Source of the DNA: Rhabditophanes sp. KR3021
Taxonomy: Eukaryota; Nematoda; Chromadorea; Rhabditida; Alloionematidae
Length of the DNA stretch: 64,000 nucleotides
Reading direction: 5' to 3'
Assembly (NCBI GenBank): GCA_963281155.1
Contig: CAUJLY010000002.1
Span: 2,046,001 to 2,110,000 of the forward strand
Shown here: piece after piece, positions 39,901-54,814 of the stretch
Position numbering within the stretch: the stretch's first letter is position 1
How the letters are laid out: every line of letters starts with the position of its first letter
The notes under the pieces: generated by a model
Databases searched by the model: none
Told to the model about the DNA's origin: nothing
The model's input: the letters and a program-made list of their open reading frames with translations, nothing else
Position numbers and translations under genes: made by a program

Positions 39901-42900
39901 AAATATGTATGAATGTGTGGCATAAATTCATTACACAGTTTGCCAAAAAAGTTCGCAACCTTTTTTATCTATTCTTATGACACAATTTTCCAAATATCCT
40001 TTGAAAGTTTAATTCTCGTCATAGCTTTTGAAATCACATTTATAAATAGTTACAAATTAAAAAGGTTCTTGACAGAGATATCTCTTTGTTAGGGTAAGCT
40101 ATTAATAAATTTTATTAAACAAAAATGTAGCCAGGCTTTTGTTATTAATTATGAACCTTATTAGTTAGTGAGGTCTGCAATAATTTATATTTTAGACCAT
40201 GTCCACACTATATAATACAAGAAATTGTTGCTCATCACACGCTAAATTAAGTTGGAACAAAATATATTTTGTTACTTCCTTATCATTAGCAAAAGACATG
40301 TGTGCAAATTATGACTCCTACGAAAATATTATTCCTCTCTAATATATTATATTATTGTATTTTATTGGAGGGGAAGATCTAAAGGTCTTTCGTCAATAAA
40401 CTCAACCAATGTGGGCATAAACTCTTTGCGATGGTGGATTCTCAATAATTGTAATACATTAAAATAATTCCAATAATTCAAATATCTAATGCCGAATAGT
40501 TCCAATGATTTCGAATAACTCAAAATAATCTAATGTTCGGGGGCAGTGGAGCTCAATAAAGCTCCAATTGTTTGAGACATGTCAAAAAAGGAAATGAACA
40601 TAAGCTATACAAATAATATAGATAAATTTATACTTAACATATTCGTCATCGGTAAAACTTTTAAAAACTTTTAAATACTGTATTTAGTGGAGCAACTATA
40701 ATATATATGTATCGGAAAAGGTAATAATAATAAAAAGTTAATGTTATGTTTTACCGGTAATAATAATGTGAACCCTACTTATTGAAATATTAAAACCCAA
40801 ATATCATCAGATATTTTGGGTTGCAACGTCGTCAAAAAAAGCAATTTAGAAAGAAGTTTTCAAAAGATGGCATCAATAGGAGTAAGAGTCTTAAAAGATA
40901 TGTCTTCATTAGGAGCCCATTTAAAATATAAACATTTTTTGCCTTGGCGCCCCAAGACAAATAAACATTTAGTTAAAATAAAAAAGTTTTTGAAAGGCAA
41001 AGATCTTTACAAAAATAATTATACATAGAATTATCTCTTCATATTCACATATAATAAAATTATATTTATCTAAATTTCTAGTCCATTTAAATGGCGTTGA
41101 TTAAGAAGACTTGGTGTATATCCAATTTAAAAAATGGGCCAAGTCAAAGGAAGGGGACTGCATAAATTAAGATACTACCATCATTATCATCATATTAGCA
41201 GTTTTGTATGCACAAGTAGTGTGTATAATAAATTTGTATAAAATAAATTCGAAGCCACCATTTTAATGCATAACTTTGATATTTATCAAATCTTTATAAA
41301 AAAGAAACAAACTATCTCAAGCATAATATCTTAACATTTCTTTTTTAAAAGGCACCCAATTAACAAAAAGATCGCAACTCCTAGAAGTTTGTTTAGATAT
41401 TTATAGTTACAACAAACAAATGGTTAAACATGATTTTGAAGGATTTCGAACAACACAAGGAACGTTTGTCTTCTTTTGTCAAAGTTGCTCCTACTCATTT
41501 TTGGTAACTGTCTAGGACTAACTTTTATTTATATTGTGGAAGACTCCAAAAATCGGAATGAACTTTTTTATTCTCATTTTCTATTCTTTAAAAAGTTATA
41601 TTTAGTGTATATGTATATTTATTGTATTATATGTAATGCTAAATTTTTTATGTGTCGTATGCCGTCAAAAACAAAATTAGATAGACTAAATGTTTTGTCA
41701 TCTTTTGGTCTGAAGATGGCAATTGCACTCATCATCATCACTTGCCTCCAAAGGAAAAGACACGATGAAGTAACTTCAATCAAATTGGTACCATCTAAAT
41801 CTCCCATAGCTTAATAAATTAAGAATTATCGCTGTAGGGTGTGGTTTTGATAAAGTAGTTGACAAAACAAGTAGGCCCGGAATAATATATAAAGGACTGC
41901 TAGCAGCGAAGAAGCCAAGAATTAAAAATGGTCTTCATAATAATAATAATAACACGATAAAATTGAAGGTCTTTTATTGGCAACAGAATTAATATTTCAC
42001 TTTACATTTCCGTTTGATTTCATAGATGTTTTTCATCAACAATAAAAAAACGACCTAATCCGATATGCAAAACCTTCAACACAGTCTCCGCCATGCAAGA
42101 TTTATAACAACAAAAGTGATGGGGAATCTAATAAAACTGTCTATTTAAATTAAATAATTTTCTGTAACTGAGTTCCACGATGAAAAAGTGTCTAACAAAA
42201 AGTACAAATAAAACTAATAAACATCGAAACTATTAAACAATAGACCCATTGTGTCAGGGAAGAAAAAATGACACACGATTAGTTACCCATTCTTACAAAA
42301 TACTCTGTAAATGGATTAGCTATAAATTAAAAAATTACTGCATTTATAAGTTTTAAATTAATAGGTATTGGTTGGGGTGAGGTTCTAGGAAAATATTTTT
42401 ACATTTATGGGATTATAGAAATATTTCAAATATAGGCACACCATTAACCATTTAATAATGGCATCATCAGAATCTTGTCATTTCAAAGGGTTCATTACAA
42501 TGCTACTCATTCTTGGTTTCCCAAGACCGAAAAATAACGGGAGTACTAGTAGTACATTAACATTGTAAGCGGAATATCATACTTTAATGTTCACACTTTT
42601 TTAGGGCTTTTTTTGTCGAGATATGAGAAAAATTGGACTATTTTTTAATATCATATTAGCAATAGTTTATTGAAAAAGACACGACTTTGACGAAATAGAT
42701 TTATTTTCTCCTGTAATTTAAAAAATGCACTAAGGACTTTTTTAGGTGGTAGTTCTAATGTGTGTAATTATAATTATTACAAAAGTACGTTTACAAGAGG
42801 AAAAAGAATATTTAATAGAGACGAGGTATTTGTCTATTTACGGAGATGAAACCTCGAATAATACACCTTTTAAAGTGTATACTTTATGGAATATCATTAT

Positions 42901-45900
42901 ATTTTTCGAAAGTATGAATGGAATAGAAAACAAATTTTGAATAAAGAGAAAAAGAATTTATCCGTTAAAAGATCTCCTCCAATACAGTCTTATTTTGTGA
43001 TAAAAAAGGCGGCATAGGTCTAGTGAAGAAGATAATAAGGATACGTATGTGTAAAAAAGCAATGATTAATATCATATAGTGCAGAGATTCACCACCTCAA
43101 TTCGACTAGCCGACATCGTCACACAGAACGCCGAAGATTCTATATTGTTGTACATGTTTGTTACCAACTCCTTTGATGTCATTGGATTGTCCTTAGAAAG
43201 TGGGGATTCGCTGTCGGTTGCTCAATAATTGCTTTATCAACATCAAATTTTTATAAATAAAAACACATACACTATTTATGTCCCATACACAAAAATTGCC
43301 AAGTTTCAAAAAACTTTTTTTGTTGTTGAACTTTCTTTGTAACTGTCAATTAAATTATGGCTGAGTTAAAAATAATCTTATCAAGCTAATTATAAACATG
43401 AATTTTAAACATGGGTAGGGGAGTAACTTTTGATGTTAAACTTGTGCGTCACTTTACTTCTTTTTTTGTTAATTTTTTGTATTATCAAAAAAGTATGTAT
43501 GACAACTTTTTAGTGCCAATTCAAAATTAATCAAAAACAAAGGGAACTCTAATATGTGTGTATTAATGTGTTATAAATATTAAGTGTAGTGGCACATGTC
43601 TAATAAATGGGGATTTTTCGATAAAAAATAAAATGAATGAATGTTTTGAATATCAAAAAAAGATTAACAGTTATAATCGCAGTAGTCAATATTATAAATG
43701 TGTTTATACATCGTGAAAGAACTTGGATCTGATATTTATGTGTACGTGTATAGTAACTAGCATACGGCAAAACAGGAGGGAATGTTGAGGTTTACATTAA
43801 AAGTTGTATGTTTTTGGGAGTAGAACTAAAAACTATGTTATGAATTTATTGATAAAAGGTGTACTAGGCTGCAGCCTCTCTTAGTAGAATGAAAGAAAAT
43901 CAAATTAAGGATTAGGTACTTTGGATGGAATAACTTTTTTAAGTAAGTGAACAAATAAAGATAGATATAAGAAGATTAAAGTGAGCCTAGAGACTTGCAA
44001 TAAACGATCCCAGGCAAAAAAGATGTCCCAGAAGAGAATGTTAAAAAGTCGTTTGTAACTTTGGAAGCTTAACATTTATTATAAGAAACAGTGATCGTGA
44101 CTTTGGACTTCTCTTTTTATCCTTTGCATTTATTTGATACCGGAAAGAAGTTGTCAGCCGAATGGCTCATTTAAAAGTTAAGACATCACATGCACTTCCT
44201 CTAAATACTATTTAATGGACACAAAAGTTTCAATGATAAAGGTTCTTTTTGATGAAAGACTCACTAAAAGTTGTAAGTTGAAATCCCATTGAATGTAAGG
44301 AGGAATTTAATGGAAGTCATCACAAATCATTATAAATAATTTATTTGGCAAAGGAAATGTACAAAAATTGCTTTTGTACTTATTTTTAAAACTATAAAAA
44401 ACATCTTAAATGGTATCTTCAAAAACAGATTTGAATAAACAGCTTTATAATACACGCAATGAATCTTATGCTCTAATGGTTGCTTCCTAAACTTCTTATT
44501 AAACACAAAAATCAAGATACATAATCACTACATAATCATTACACATAATTATAAATAATTCATTAATATGGCAAAATAAGTATAACTTAATAGGTACGTG
44601 CATAAGATTACAAAGAGGGTATTCTTGCTTTATTACCCAACTTATAAATAAACCTTCAATGCAGGCAAATTAATAAAACTAATCTAAATGACAGAAGATT
44701 GTGTGAAAATTGCGTGGATACAAATATTAAAATTTATTTATAGAAGTTACAGAATAGAATTGATATTTAAGTTGGGGAGATAATAATGTACATACATATT
44801 TATTATTATTAAAAATCCTACTTAGCTAAATATAGACCTGTAGTGTAGATGATAAAGTTGGAACAATTTAAAAATATACATAAATGTAATATTTTGTAGT
44901 ATTTAGATGTGTTTATATATTTGCTTCTTACAAATAGAATAAAAGTTTAAGGAGTGGTAGGGTATATTTATGAAGGCACACACAACAAAAATACACGTCA
45001 ATTAAGAAGCAATCTAAATGTTGGAAAAAATACAAATATATTATTTGAATTCAGAACCTTTTTGAATCTAATGACAACAGTTAATCAATAAAAGAAGGTT
45101 AATTAGGAATAAATTGGCACACAATTTAAGGGGTCCCTTTTTAACAAACAATCAAAGCAATCAAAGTTATATTCAAAAGATGATACAAACAAATAAATGA
45201 ATACAGGAAATTATTCGAATGTTTTGAAGCAAGAAAATAACTTACTTTCAACCCACTACAAATCGCTCTGTTTTTCCATTATTTGGGTTTAAATTAAAGG
45301 TTAGGTTTTATATGCAAATCTCGTACAAAAGTGTCATTGATAAATAAAAAACATACTTATAAAGAAGCGCATGTCAGAAAGTGTAAAGACTCTCATTTCA
45401 GAAGGATTAAATATGTTAAATGTGATTTTATCCTTTAATTTTTAATAAATATATGTGAAATAAACAACCTAAATAATTTATAAGCGGCATTCGTGTTTGC
45501 AACAAATGTACCTGCACATGTACTTAATGGAAGTTTACTTTTAACACTTTCCCGAAGTCATTAAAAAAGACACTTACCATATTAGCCGAATATTAATTTG
45601 AGTTTTTAATTTGAGTATTTAATCTGCTGTGGCTTTTCTTTATATAAGGGAGAGACTGATTGAGGAGCGTTCCTATTTTGTTTTTTTGAGGGGGACTGAT
45701 TGTGTTGTGGTTCCTTTTTTAACAATTCTTACAAAATATATTCAATTTTTTAAATTAAAAATTTATATTCTCAAAAGTTGTGTCGTTTCTTTAAAACAAA
45801 TAGATCCTGGCCAAATGATTCAATGAATTATTAATCGTCAAGTCAATTTTGATTTTCAGTAAACAAGTATTTAAATAAATAATGTAGGTTAAATCTGTAA

Positions 45901-48900
45901 TATTGTTGAAATTATGATTCGTAATGGCAAATTATGGTGAATATATGAAATATTCGGATTATAAACACAATTGGGTAAAACAATTAATTTTGAAGTGTTT
46001 TTGGAAAATGAAAAAATGAGACTATTATTTGGAGTAGATTTTTGGAGGTTCAAAACAAAAATGCTATAATTTTAATGAGTCTTTAAATTATATAATTTTT
46101 TGATAAAAATTGACTTGTTTGTGTGGACATTTTTCATCATTGAAAGAGAACACATGGCTGACGTTTCGATTTGCCTTCAAAATCATAATGGAGCGCTAGA
46201 GGCAATATTCATTCAGAGATTTGCTTAATGCCACCCTTCAAAAATATACATACCCAAGAGATTTTGATAAACATATAAATATTAAACTTTGAATACTCGT
46301 ATTTTTGATAGAAGCAAAAACAAGTTTGAGGATGTACTCTGATGAATGGTTCATAAAAATACCATATAAATCCAATAAAATAATAAATGAATTTATGATA
46401 TGATATATTTATAAATGTTTAAGATAATGCTTCAACAAACAAAACATTACCACACAAAACAATTTTTTCAACAAACATAAACCGGCAACAAAACAACTTT
46501 TAGATTATCAAAAATATAAATTTTAATTAGTCTCAAATTTAATTAAAATTCAACCTATCATACAGATATACATACAAATGATATATTAAAAGTTATATTC
46601 AAAATGCCAAAAAACAACTTTAATTAGGTGTCATGTCTGCTTTTGCCTATAAATCACTTTGTTATTAAATTAAATTGAGTAAAGCAAAGTAGATGTGATA
46701 TATGATTTTGTTAGGATAATTACATTCAACTAATCACAGAAAACCTCAATCAATTAGCAAAGGTTACTTAATATTCACGGATCAACATACATCCTATACT
46801 CTACAAGTGTTATCTCAAATTTCAGCCCCCACATTTCCTCCTTAATTCTCATTTTTTGCTAAACACGTTACATATTACCACTTATTATATACTCACCACT
46901 AAACATTTTTTAGCACTAAATGATTGACAACTGTAATCTTTCTAACAAAATAATACATAAAGAACCTTCAAAAGACGATGCCAAAAATAGGAAGACACAG
47001 CTTAGGCCTATCATAATGTGTGTAAATTGTGAAAGGGAAACATTTTTAGCCCAGTCTAATCGGAACAATTGCTAAAAATTCACTCACTCCTACAAACTAT
47101 CAAAAAGTGATGATGATTATTTCTAATATTTGGTGTTAGCTAAACTTGAACAAAAAGTCACTTTTAGGCTATTGAGAGTTTTGAAAAATTGGTCAAGAAC
47201 ATTCTTAACAATAGTAAACCCTACTATTTTGACGTTTGATGAGGAAGTTGGGAGGGTAAAAAAGTGGATGCACATAATAAATAATAATATCAATTGCTTA
47301 AATCTTTGATATGTTCATATCTTTTCACTCGTTCTAATTATACCAAATTGAAATTGAAGAAAAGTAAAGCCTTACCATGTCATCCAAGTAGGATGTTACG
47401 TGTAAGTTGATACTCTTTTCAATATTAGGTCAAATTAACACAATTACTCGCTTCAAAAGTTGATACTTGGAATGCTCATTCACTCAAAGGCTTTCCAATC
47501 AAGCCCAAAAGTAGTAGTGTTAAAGTTATCACTAAACTAAATAGATTACTTAACAACAGATGCGTTAAATTCCCTGATATAATGTGAAAGGATAGATATG
47601 TGTACATGTGTTGTACTTTTAGAAAATCAAATTTCACATCTACTATATTAATACATCCAAAAAACAATCTTCAGAAGTGTTGCTTGGGTGGTATTGACTT
47701 CCTGGGTAAATATATCCTCTTATGTTCCTATTTTTTATTGAATATGTTTCTTACCATCACTCAGATAAAAAATTGACCCTACATGAGTAACACCAATTTT
47801 TAATGTTTAAAAAAGTCAAAAGACTTCTATCACACCCAAGTCATAACTTTTTTTGGCTCAAAGTGACGTCTATTTTGAGATTGCAATAAGCCTAACCAAA
47901 TCTGTCATAATAAGATGTGTATGATTATGTTATACTAAAAAGTTACTTTTGGGCGATGTCATTAACAAGTTATAGTAAGTATTGTGTGTATGATATAGTT
48001 CGAAATAAATAATAATAGTTGAGAGGTTTAATTTTGCATTTATAGTCAATTTATACTTAGAAAGTTCGAATCATTTATATTTAGATAGTTCAAATGGATA
48101 AAAAAAGTTGAAGACAAGAATTATTATCCCCCTTTTACTAAATAGATAAGGAAGAGGATGGGGATAGTTGGTTTTGTCAGTATGGAGTGATAAAATTAAT
48201 TGTTATCATTTATATACTAACATAGGATAAGTGAATTGAAAATTAAAATTGGCACTTTATAACTGGAGTCCAAACTTTTTTATTAGATGAACCGCCAACA
48301 AAAGCGTAAAAATTTATTATTCAAACTTAACGTAGTATTTTACCCCTTCTTGAGGGAAGAATCTGTCTTTTCAATTAACAATTTGTATAGTTTAAAAGAG
48401 GTAAAATTAAGCTATATAAATAATGGGTGCAAATTCTTTTTAATAGATTTGTAGTTAAAAAGTTTTGCCTTAAACTAAAAAAGTGTGATTTATTTAGTGA
48501 ATGAAAATATTTTTTACTAAAGAATCGCTGCCTACATTTGACGGCGGAGATGTAAACATCACAAAGTTGCTACTAGACGTGATAACAACTTTAACATCTT
48601 TTTTGCAATTTATCACAAGAATAAGACTGTGATCCTTCCTCTTAAATAAAGTATCTCATCAAGATTTAATCTAAATAGGTTTTCAATTTTTTTCAAATGA
48701 GTCAAAGCCCTATTGTTCTTACTGTTTAAACCTAAAAAATTAGGTTTATCAGTTGAAGTAAAAAGAGATATCATTTATTTTAGTGGTCATTTGGTAAAAG
48801 CATATTTAGATGCATTATTACATAAAATAAGCCTAAAATAGAATTTAGTAGGTTTAAAGAAAAAAGAAACTATTTTTAATGTTATTTAAAGATGCATATA

Positions 48901-50916
48901 ATAACCAAACAAATAAATATGCATACTATACTTATAATCTGAATGTATGATACTTTGGCAGAACTTCCTGCGGTTTGTAATTAGAATATGTATAAATTGG
49001 TGTTATCTTTTTACATGAAACTAGGAATTTGATAGTAGGAGTATTTGGAATTCGAAAATACAAATATGATAATAAGTGTCAAATAGACGCCATTAGCTGA
49101 TGGTCACACATTTGATATTGGTCATTCATAGCCTAAGCCATACTACGGGTAAGTACTTTTCAATTAAGTTGAGATTGTCCAAAAAATGAACCATGATTGC
49201 AAACAATAACAAGTACACAAGTACAATCAAAAAATATTACGCTCCCAAAGCTATGGATATTTATATCAAATAAAAGTTTAGTTTATATTTTACTAATTTT
49301 TTGCCCTCTTAAAATATGTATGCAGAGGATGGATATTAAGGAAGAAGGCGAGAACCACACGTCAACATTAATTTAAAATGAAAATAGGAACTTTTCCAAA
49401 AAGTAGCGTACATGAAATAAATTAAAATTTTGTGTTGGATGTGGGGTCTAAATTTATTACCACTAAGTAAGTATTTATATTTAAACGATTTTTGGTAGAC
49501 AATATAATCAAATTAGTGATTGTCTAAGAAAAGAACGTCAATTTCACAAATGTAAAAGCATGTGAAAGATGAGAACAAGTGCACGTTTTGTGCTATAAAT
49601 ATGGTTTTGAGGGCTGGTAGACAAAATAAATCAAGACATTCTTTAAGGTTATTGTGAAAGTTTAAGGTGATGAGAAAGGTTTAATGTCATTTTTGCAAAA
49701 CAATATTTTTATCACATATGTTATTATAAATAAAGAAATGCATGTGAAGAGGGATGATGGTGTCAAACTCGTTTTTCATCAAAAGAAACAACCTCAGTCT
49801 AGAGGATTGATACTTTTATGGTTAAAAATATTATGTCTAAACCACACAATTACAAGCTTAAAATGGGTTGAATCATTTGTTAAAAAATTAAAAACCAATC
49901 TTATTTTGATGAAGTCTAGTTTAAGCCGCCAATTTAAAAGAGTATAAATTGTTATGGTAAAAACAAATTCAGATTTATGACCAAAGGATCTATTAAAATG
50001 AATGTGTTTTAGACCAAATAATAATTAATCTTTCCAGTAATGATTCTTTTTATCTATCTAGATTATGCAATCATAAATAGAAATAGTCTGCATCATCTAA
50101 AAGGACAATAATGTCCATGGCTATTTGTAAACTGGTAATTGTTAAGGGAATTATTTGAGTAATTTAGAATTGAATTGCCAAGATTTTGTTTGTTTGATAG
50201 TATGAAAGTTTTTCTGTTCCTTAAGAGTAGGCGATCTTTGAGAAAGTACAGCGAAATTTGTTATTAATGATTCGGTTCATTAACAAGACCTTTGAAAATA
50301 TCCAATTTAACTTTTACATAGTTTTCACATAACTTTATATAACTTGTTGTTGACTGGAGTTATGCCAAAACAAAATAAGTTTCTATTGGTTTATTTAAAA
50401 GTTTGCCTTTCTCAGTGATTCATTTGTATATTTTTATTATTTATGTATTTTTAATTCTATATTTAGACAAACATGCGTAAATAGCACTTTAGGACAATGA
50501 TTTATACTATATGCTCTTTTTGATATTATCATATTTTTCATAAAAAGTTTTTGCCTTTTAATTGCAAGTGAAAGATTTTGTTTTGCCACCACTATCTAAG
50601 TGCAAAATATAGTACAATATGTGGGTTGTAAAAATAAATTAGAGTTGTTATTTGGGAGCTTCAATTAATTGTATTTTTGTGTGATATATTCGGAAGACAC
50701 TTTTTTAGGAAATAATCATAGGAAAACTTTTAATTAAAAAACACATGGTTTAAAACTGTTTGTGACATCAATTCCAATTTTAAAAAATTTGAATAGCAAT
50801 TGTCTTTAAAGGAAAACATTGGAAAAACGGTTTTGCACAGCATCTTATATTCAAAATAAATTATTATCCCATCTAATCTTTGCAAATAGTATACGTTTTT
50901 GTCAAGAACTTTAATT
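36988..50916. other. 13.9-kb gene desert
   Basis: No convincing protein-coding gene on either strand; the longest frames (112 codons at 41476-41814, 87 at 49684-49947) are AT-driven and lack domains. A short basic frame at 40816-41028 (from an internal ATG near 40867, MASIGVRVLKDMSS...) is the only one with mixed composition. Small simple repeats occur, such as (AAT)n near 41938. No tRNA, rRNA, SL RNA or known microRNA was recognised. It separates the PDF receptor gene from HELQ, and both are transcribed away from it, so it may carry long-range control elements of either. Confidence 0.55.
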
Positions 50917-53668
50917 ATGATTAAACGAGACTCTGATTTGCATCAAGGTCAGAAACGGAAAAGTACAGCTAGCGATTTACTAAATGAATCGGGGACTCAA
51001 AAGAAGTTTTGTGCATCTATTGCTCAAAGTTCCAATCAAAACAACAGGTCAATTCTTATTTCTGATGACACCGATAATCGTTTGAATAACTCGCCTGGAA
51101 TTCATTCCAATACTACGAACAATTTACATGGGATGATTTTGAGTAACTCTTCGGTAAATGATGAATGTATTAATACTGATTTGTTCTCACAGGTTCAAAA
51201 TGGGGCTGATGGTTCCTTAAATAAAGTAGGTAAAGAGAACTTGAATGATTCATTTTTTGATGATGACATTTTATTCGCATCAAAAATCGTGGAACAATCA
51301 ACTGAGGTAAATCCGAATAATATTTGACATAAACTAACGCATTGTTTAGGAAGATAAAGAAATTCCAGTGTCATATATCCGTATTACTCACAACGAAAAT
51401 GAGTGTTTGCCTGTATCAACAGAGGATATTTTTGCAGCCCTTCAATTGACTCCTTCCTTGGAAGTTTACAAGAAATATCGGAAGATTAACCAACTCTATG
51501 AGTGGCAAAAGGCGTGTTTAACAAATGAAAAGCTTTTGGGAGGATCAAACTTTATCTTATCATTAAATCCTGGAGCTGGAAAAACTTTGATAGCTGAACT
51601 TCTGATTTTGCGAGAACTATTGGTCAATAAGAAAGATGCTCTGTTGATGTTACCCTTTAAAGCAATTGTGGATGAAAAAATGAGCTCCCTCAACGTATTC
51701 AAATCCGTGTTTGGTATAAACATCGAGGAATACTCCCAAGGAATCGGGCAACTTCCTCCAAACAAAACAGCCGATAGAAATACCATATTTGTGGCTTCAT
51801 ATGAGAAAGCAAGTTTTTTAATTGACAGCTTGATTATAGAAGGCCGATTGGATGAAATTGGATTGGTTGTATTGGATGAAATGCACATGCTTAATGATGA
51901 AAGTCGTGGAGCTCAAGTTGAGGTAACTGTCTTCAAATGTATACAATTAGCAAAGAAGATTCAATTGATCGGGTTGTCTGGAACCCTTGGAAATGTCGAA
52001 GTATTGTGTAAATTCATGAGAGCTGTACATTTCAATTCGGGGTTCCGTCCAGTAAAGTTACATCAAAGTGTCAAACATAAAAAACAAATCTTTAATGTTT
52101 TGCCTGATGGAAAATTACAATACTCAAAAGATATCAAAGTTCTCGGTATTCCACATGAAAAAGATCCAGAAAATTTGGCTTCTTTGATTTACAAAGTAAT
52201 TCCTGGTAAATCGGTAATCATTTTCTGCCCAACCAAGGCATATTGTTGTGCTTGCATAAAAGGCCTTTCATCAATAGTTCCTAAAAAAATGCGCGAACCA
52301 AATGCAAAGAAAAAAAAATTGGCAGATGATTTAGAAAAATATTTTTCAAAGGAAAACAAAGATGTCTTAATACAAGGAGTCTTGGCTGGCATGGCTTTTC
52401 ACCACAGTGATTTGAATTACAAATGTCGCATTTTGATTGAAGAAGCTTACAAAGAGGGTACTCTTTGTGTCCTCGTTGCCACATCGACACTAAGTGCTGG
52501 AATTAATCTCCCTGCCAGAATGGTAAGTACTTTTTTTAGTCTTTTTTTAGATTGGTTGTTTTAGGTCATAATTCGAAGTCCTCTTGTCGGATATGCTCCA
52601 ATGACCAAGTCAATGTATCTCCAAATGATTGGAAGAGCTGGGAGAGCTGGTTATGACGAGGAAGGTGAAGCAATCACCATGGTAAATGATTCGCAACTTG
52701 TAGCTTTCAAAGCAATGCTAGAGTCTGATTTACCGTTATGTGACAGTCGGCTTAATTCAAAAGCGGGATACCTTCTTGACTTCATTCAGAACTTGATGAA
52801 ACTCGAGGTTGTAAGTAGTGTTACACAGTTGCACAGGTACGTTGGGTTGACATTATTTGGAATTCAAAATGAAAATTATGTGACTATTGTAAATGAGCAA
52901 TTGAAGCAGTTGATAGATGAACAAATGGTTATAGTGGAACAGGATGATCTCAAATTTTCACTCTTGGGCAAGGCAATTGTTGTGGCAAACATAACGAGTA
53001 AAGAATCTAACAAAACCCTGATACTGGACATTCAAGAAGGAATCATCTTTGCTGGTAAGTTTCACTCAATCTTTACAATTACACCTTATGACTTGAATGA
53101 AAAAATTGACAGACAAACCTTTCTTAGCGAATACTACAAATTGAGTTGTAATGATCGCAAAATACTAAGCCATCTAAAAATTACACCCGAAGAGGTTCAA
53201 AAAGTCGGAACTACAGGATCAACAAAAGAAAGTGTGCCAATTAGACGCTTGTTTTTTGCAATGATATTACATGACGTTTTCAGAGAACACATCCACTTCT
53301 CAGAAATTGCCAAGAAATACGAACTAAGTGAGGAAACTTTGACAAATATCATTCAAGACAGTGCGATTCAAGCGCATAAGATTCTTAGACTTGCAACTGA
53401 AGTAGGAGAAGAACTGTATGCCTTAACAACGACCATTCCTTTGATAATTGAAAATTTTGGTAGGTACACGCAAAAGGATATTATCGCATTAACAAGATTA
53501 CATGGAGTTGGAAATGCTCGTGCAAAGCAATTGTATAAGGCAGGTTTAACAACATACAAATGTATTGCCGAATGCTCAATCGAGGATCTCATGAACAAGA
53601 AAATCCCTAATTTGTACAAGGAACAAGTTGTCAAGATCATAGAAAGTGCCAGGAAATTATCAAGATAA
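50917..53668 (+). CDS. helq-1: HELQ (HEL308-type DNA helicase)
   Basis: Exons 50917-51306, 51350-52522, 52565-53668 with introns of 43 and 42 bp; 888 residues. The first 130 residues are polar and probably disordered. Superfamily 2 Ski2-like helicase motifs follow: LYEWQKACL (Q-like), NPGAGKTLIAELL (motif I, about 203), LVVLDEMHMLNDES (motif II, about 306), LIGLSGTLGN (III), VIIFCPTKAYCCA (IV), VATSTLSAGINLPAR (V), YLQMIGRAGRAGYDEEG (VI, about 541). Then come the winged-helix, ratchet and C-terminal helix-hairpin-helix regions (LTRLHGVGNARAKQLYKAGL). There is no polymerase domain, so HELQ is favoured over POLQ. HELQ unwinds 3'-5' at blocked forks and promotes strand annealing in crosslink and double-strand-break repair. 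The ATG chosen is the first in frame. Confidence 0.94.
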
Positions 53669-54814
53669 TATCAGCTATCAAAAATCGTTTTTAATTATTT
53701 ATAAGTTCCTTCTTATCACTGAATTATTTGAGATTTAATAAAATATAATCTTGGAAACTTTATCTTTTTTATTAGCAAACATTGCCAAAATAATTCATAA
53801 TTTTTTTGTTTTATTTCCGTTAATTTAGCATTATTACAATAGAGTATATTATTAAAACATTCTGCATCACTTAGTTTAAGATATATTTAGATGAATAAAT
53901 AATGAAACTTTATAACACAATAAAGGGATGTACTAAAACAATAAGTAGTCACTTTAATTGCATTTTTGTGATTCATCTCATTTCCCTGAAAAAATAAAAA
54001 ATGAGCGATGATGTTAAAAGTCAAACGCTTATCAACTTGTTTAATTATAGCAATGAACTCTTCGAAAAAGCTTACATATTTTTTCCAACCTTGAACGTGA
54101 TGCATATAACATAAATATTGTGCAGTATCTGTTTATAAAAAAGAAGAATTCGGCATTTCGTGTTGAGTAAACAAGCACAAACAAATAACGGAACTATTAC
54201 CGATTTTCGCAAAATATTTCAACTAATACCAATTAAAGGTAAGCGATAAAAAAGTGTGTAAGCATCTCTTAACGCATGTTTCTTCTGATCAAAAAACAAT
54301 CACTCGAGACAATTTATCAAAAAATTGGCGTTTAAATGTCAGAGTATCAAAGAACAAATGTTGTCCATGTTCTATCCAATATTCCCAACCAGATCCAATT
54401 AAAAAATAAGCCTGTTTAATTAGTAGCTAATTTTTAAATGAAGCTCCCAACTTCCATTATGAACCGGTATATAGAGTAAATTATATTAATTCATTGCATT
54501 AATAATATAGTATGAGAAATGTAAATTTGCCAATTAACTCGACTACTTTGACCTGAAGCGTAAAACCTGAATATTTAGAGCATAAACTACCTATTTTGTC
54601 TGCTGCAACAGGTTCATAAGCTAATAATATTTTCCCTTGCTTTGACAAAAAGAAGGTCATACCTTGCCGTAGGTTCAATGCTCTAATGAGACAATGTCGC
54701 AAGAATTTTCCAAAACCAAATTAATTGTTGATACGCCCATTATCTTCAATGCTTTTTGGAGGTCTTTTTTTATGTGCTAACACTTTGTACGTGGCTTTTC
54801 AACCTTTAACAGGA
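53669..54814. other. Intergenic region downstream of HELQ
   Basis: AATAAA near 53735 probably ends the HELQ message. A 67-codon minus-strand frame at 54499-54702 has mixed composition but no recognisable domain and may be a relic. No other gene seen. Confidence 0.4.

Noticed and set aside
41476..41814. 112-codon plus-strand frame in the gene desert
   Set aside because: Start is non-ATG in part, composition is AT-driven hydrophobic, no domain, no promoter or splice context.
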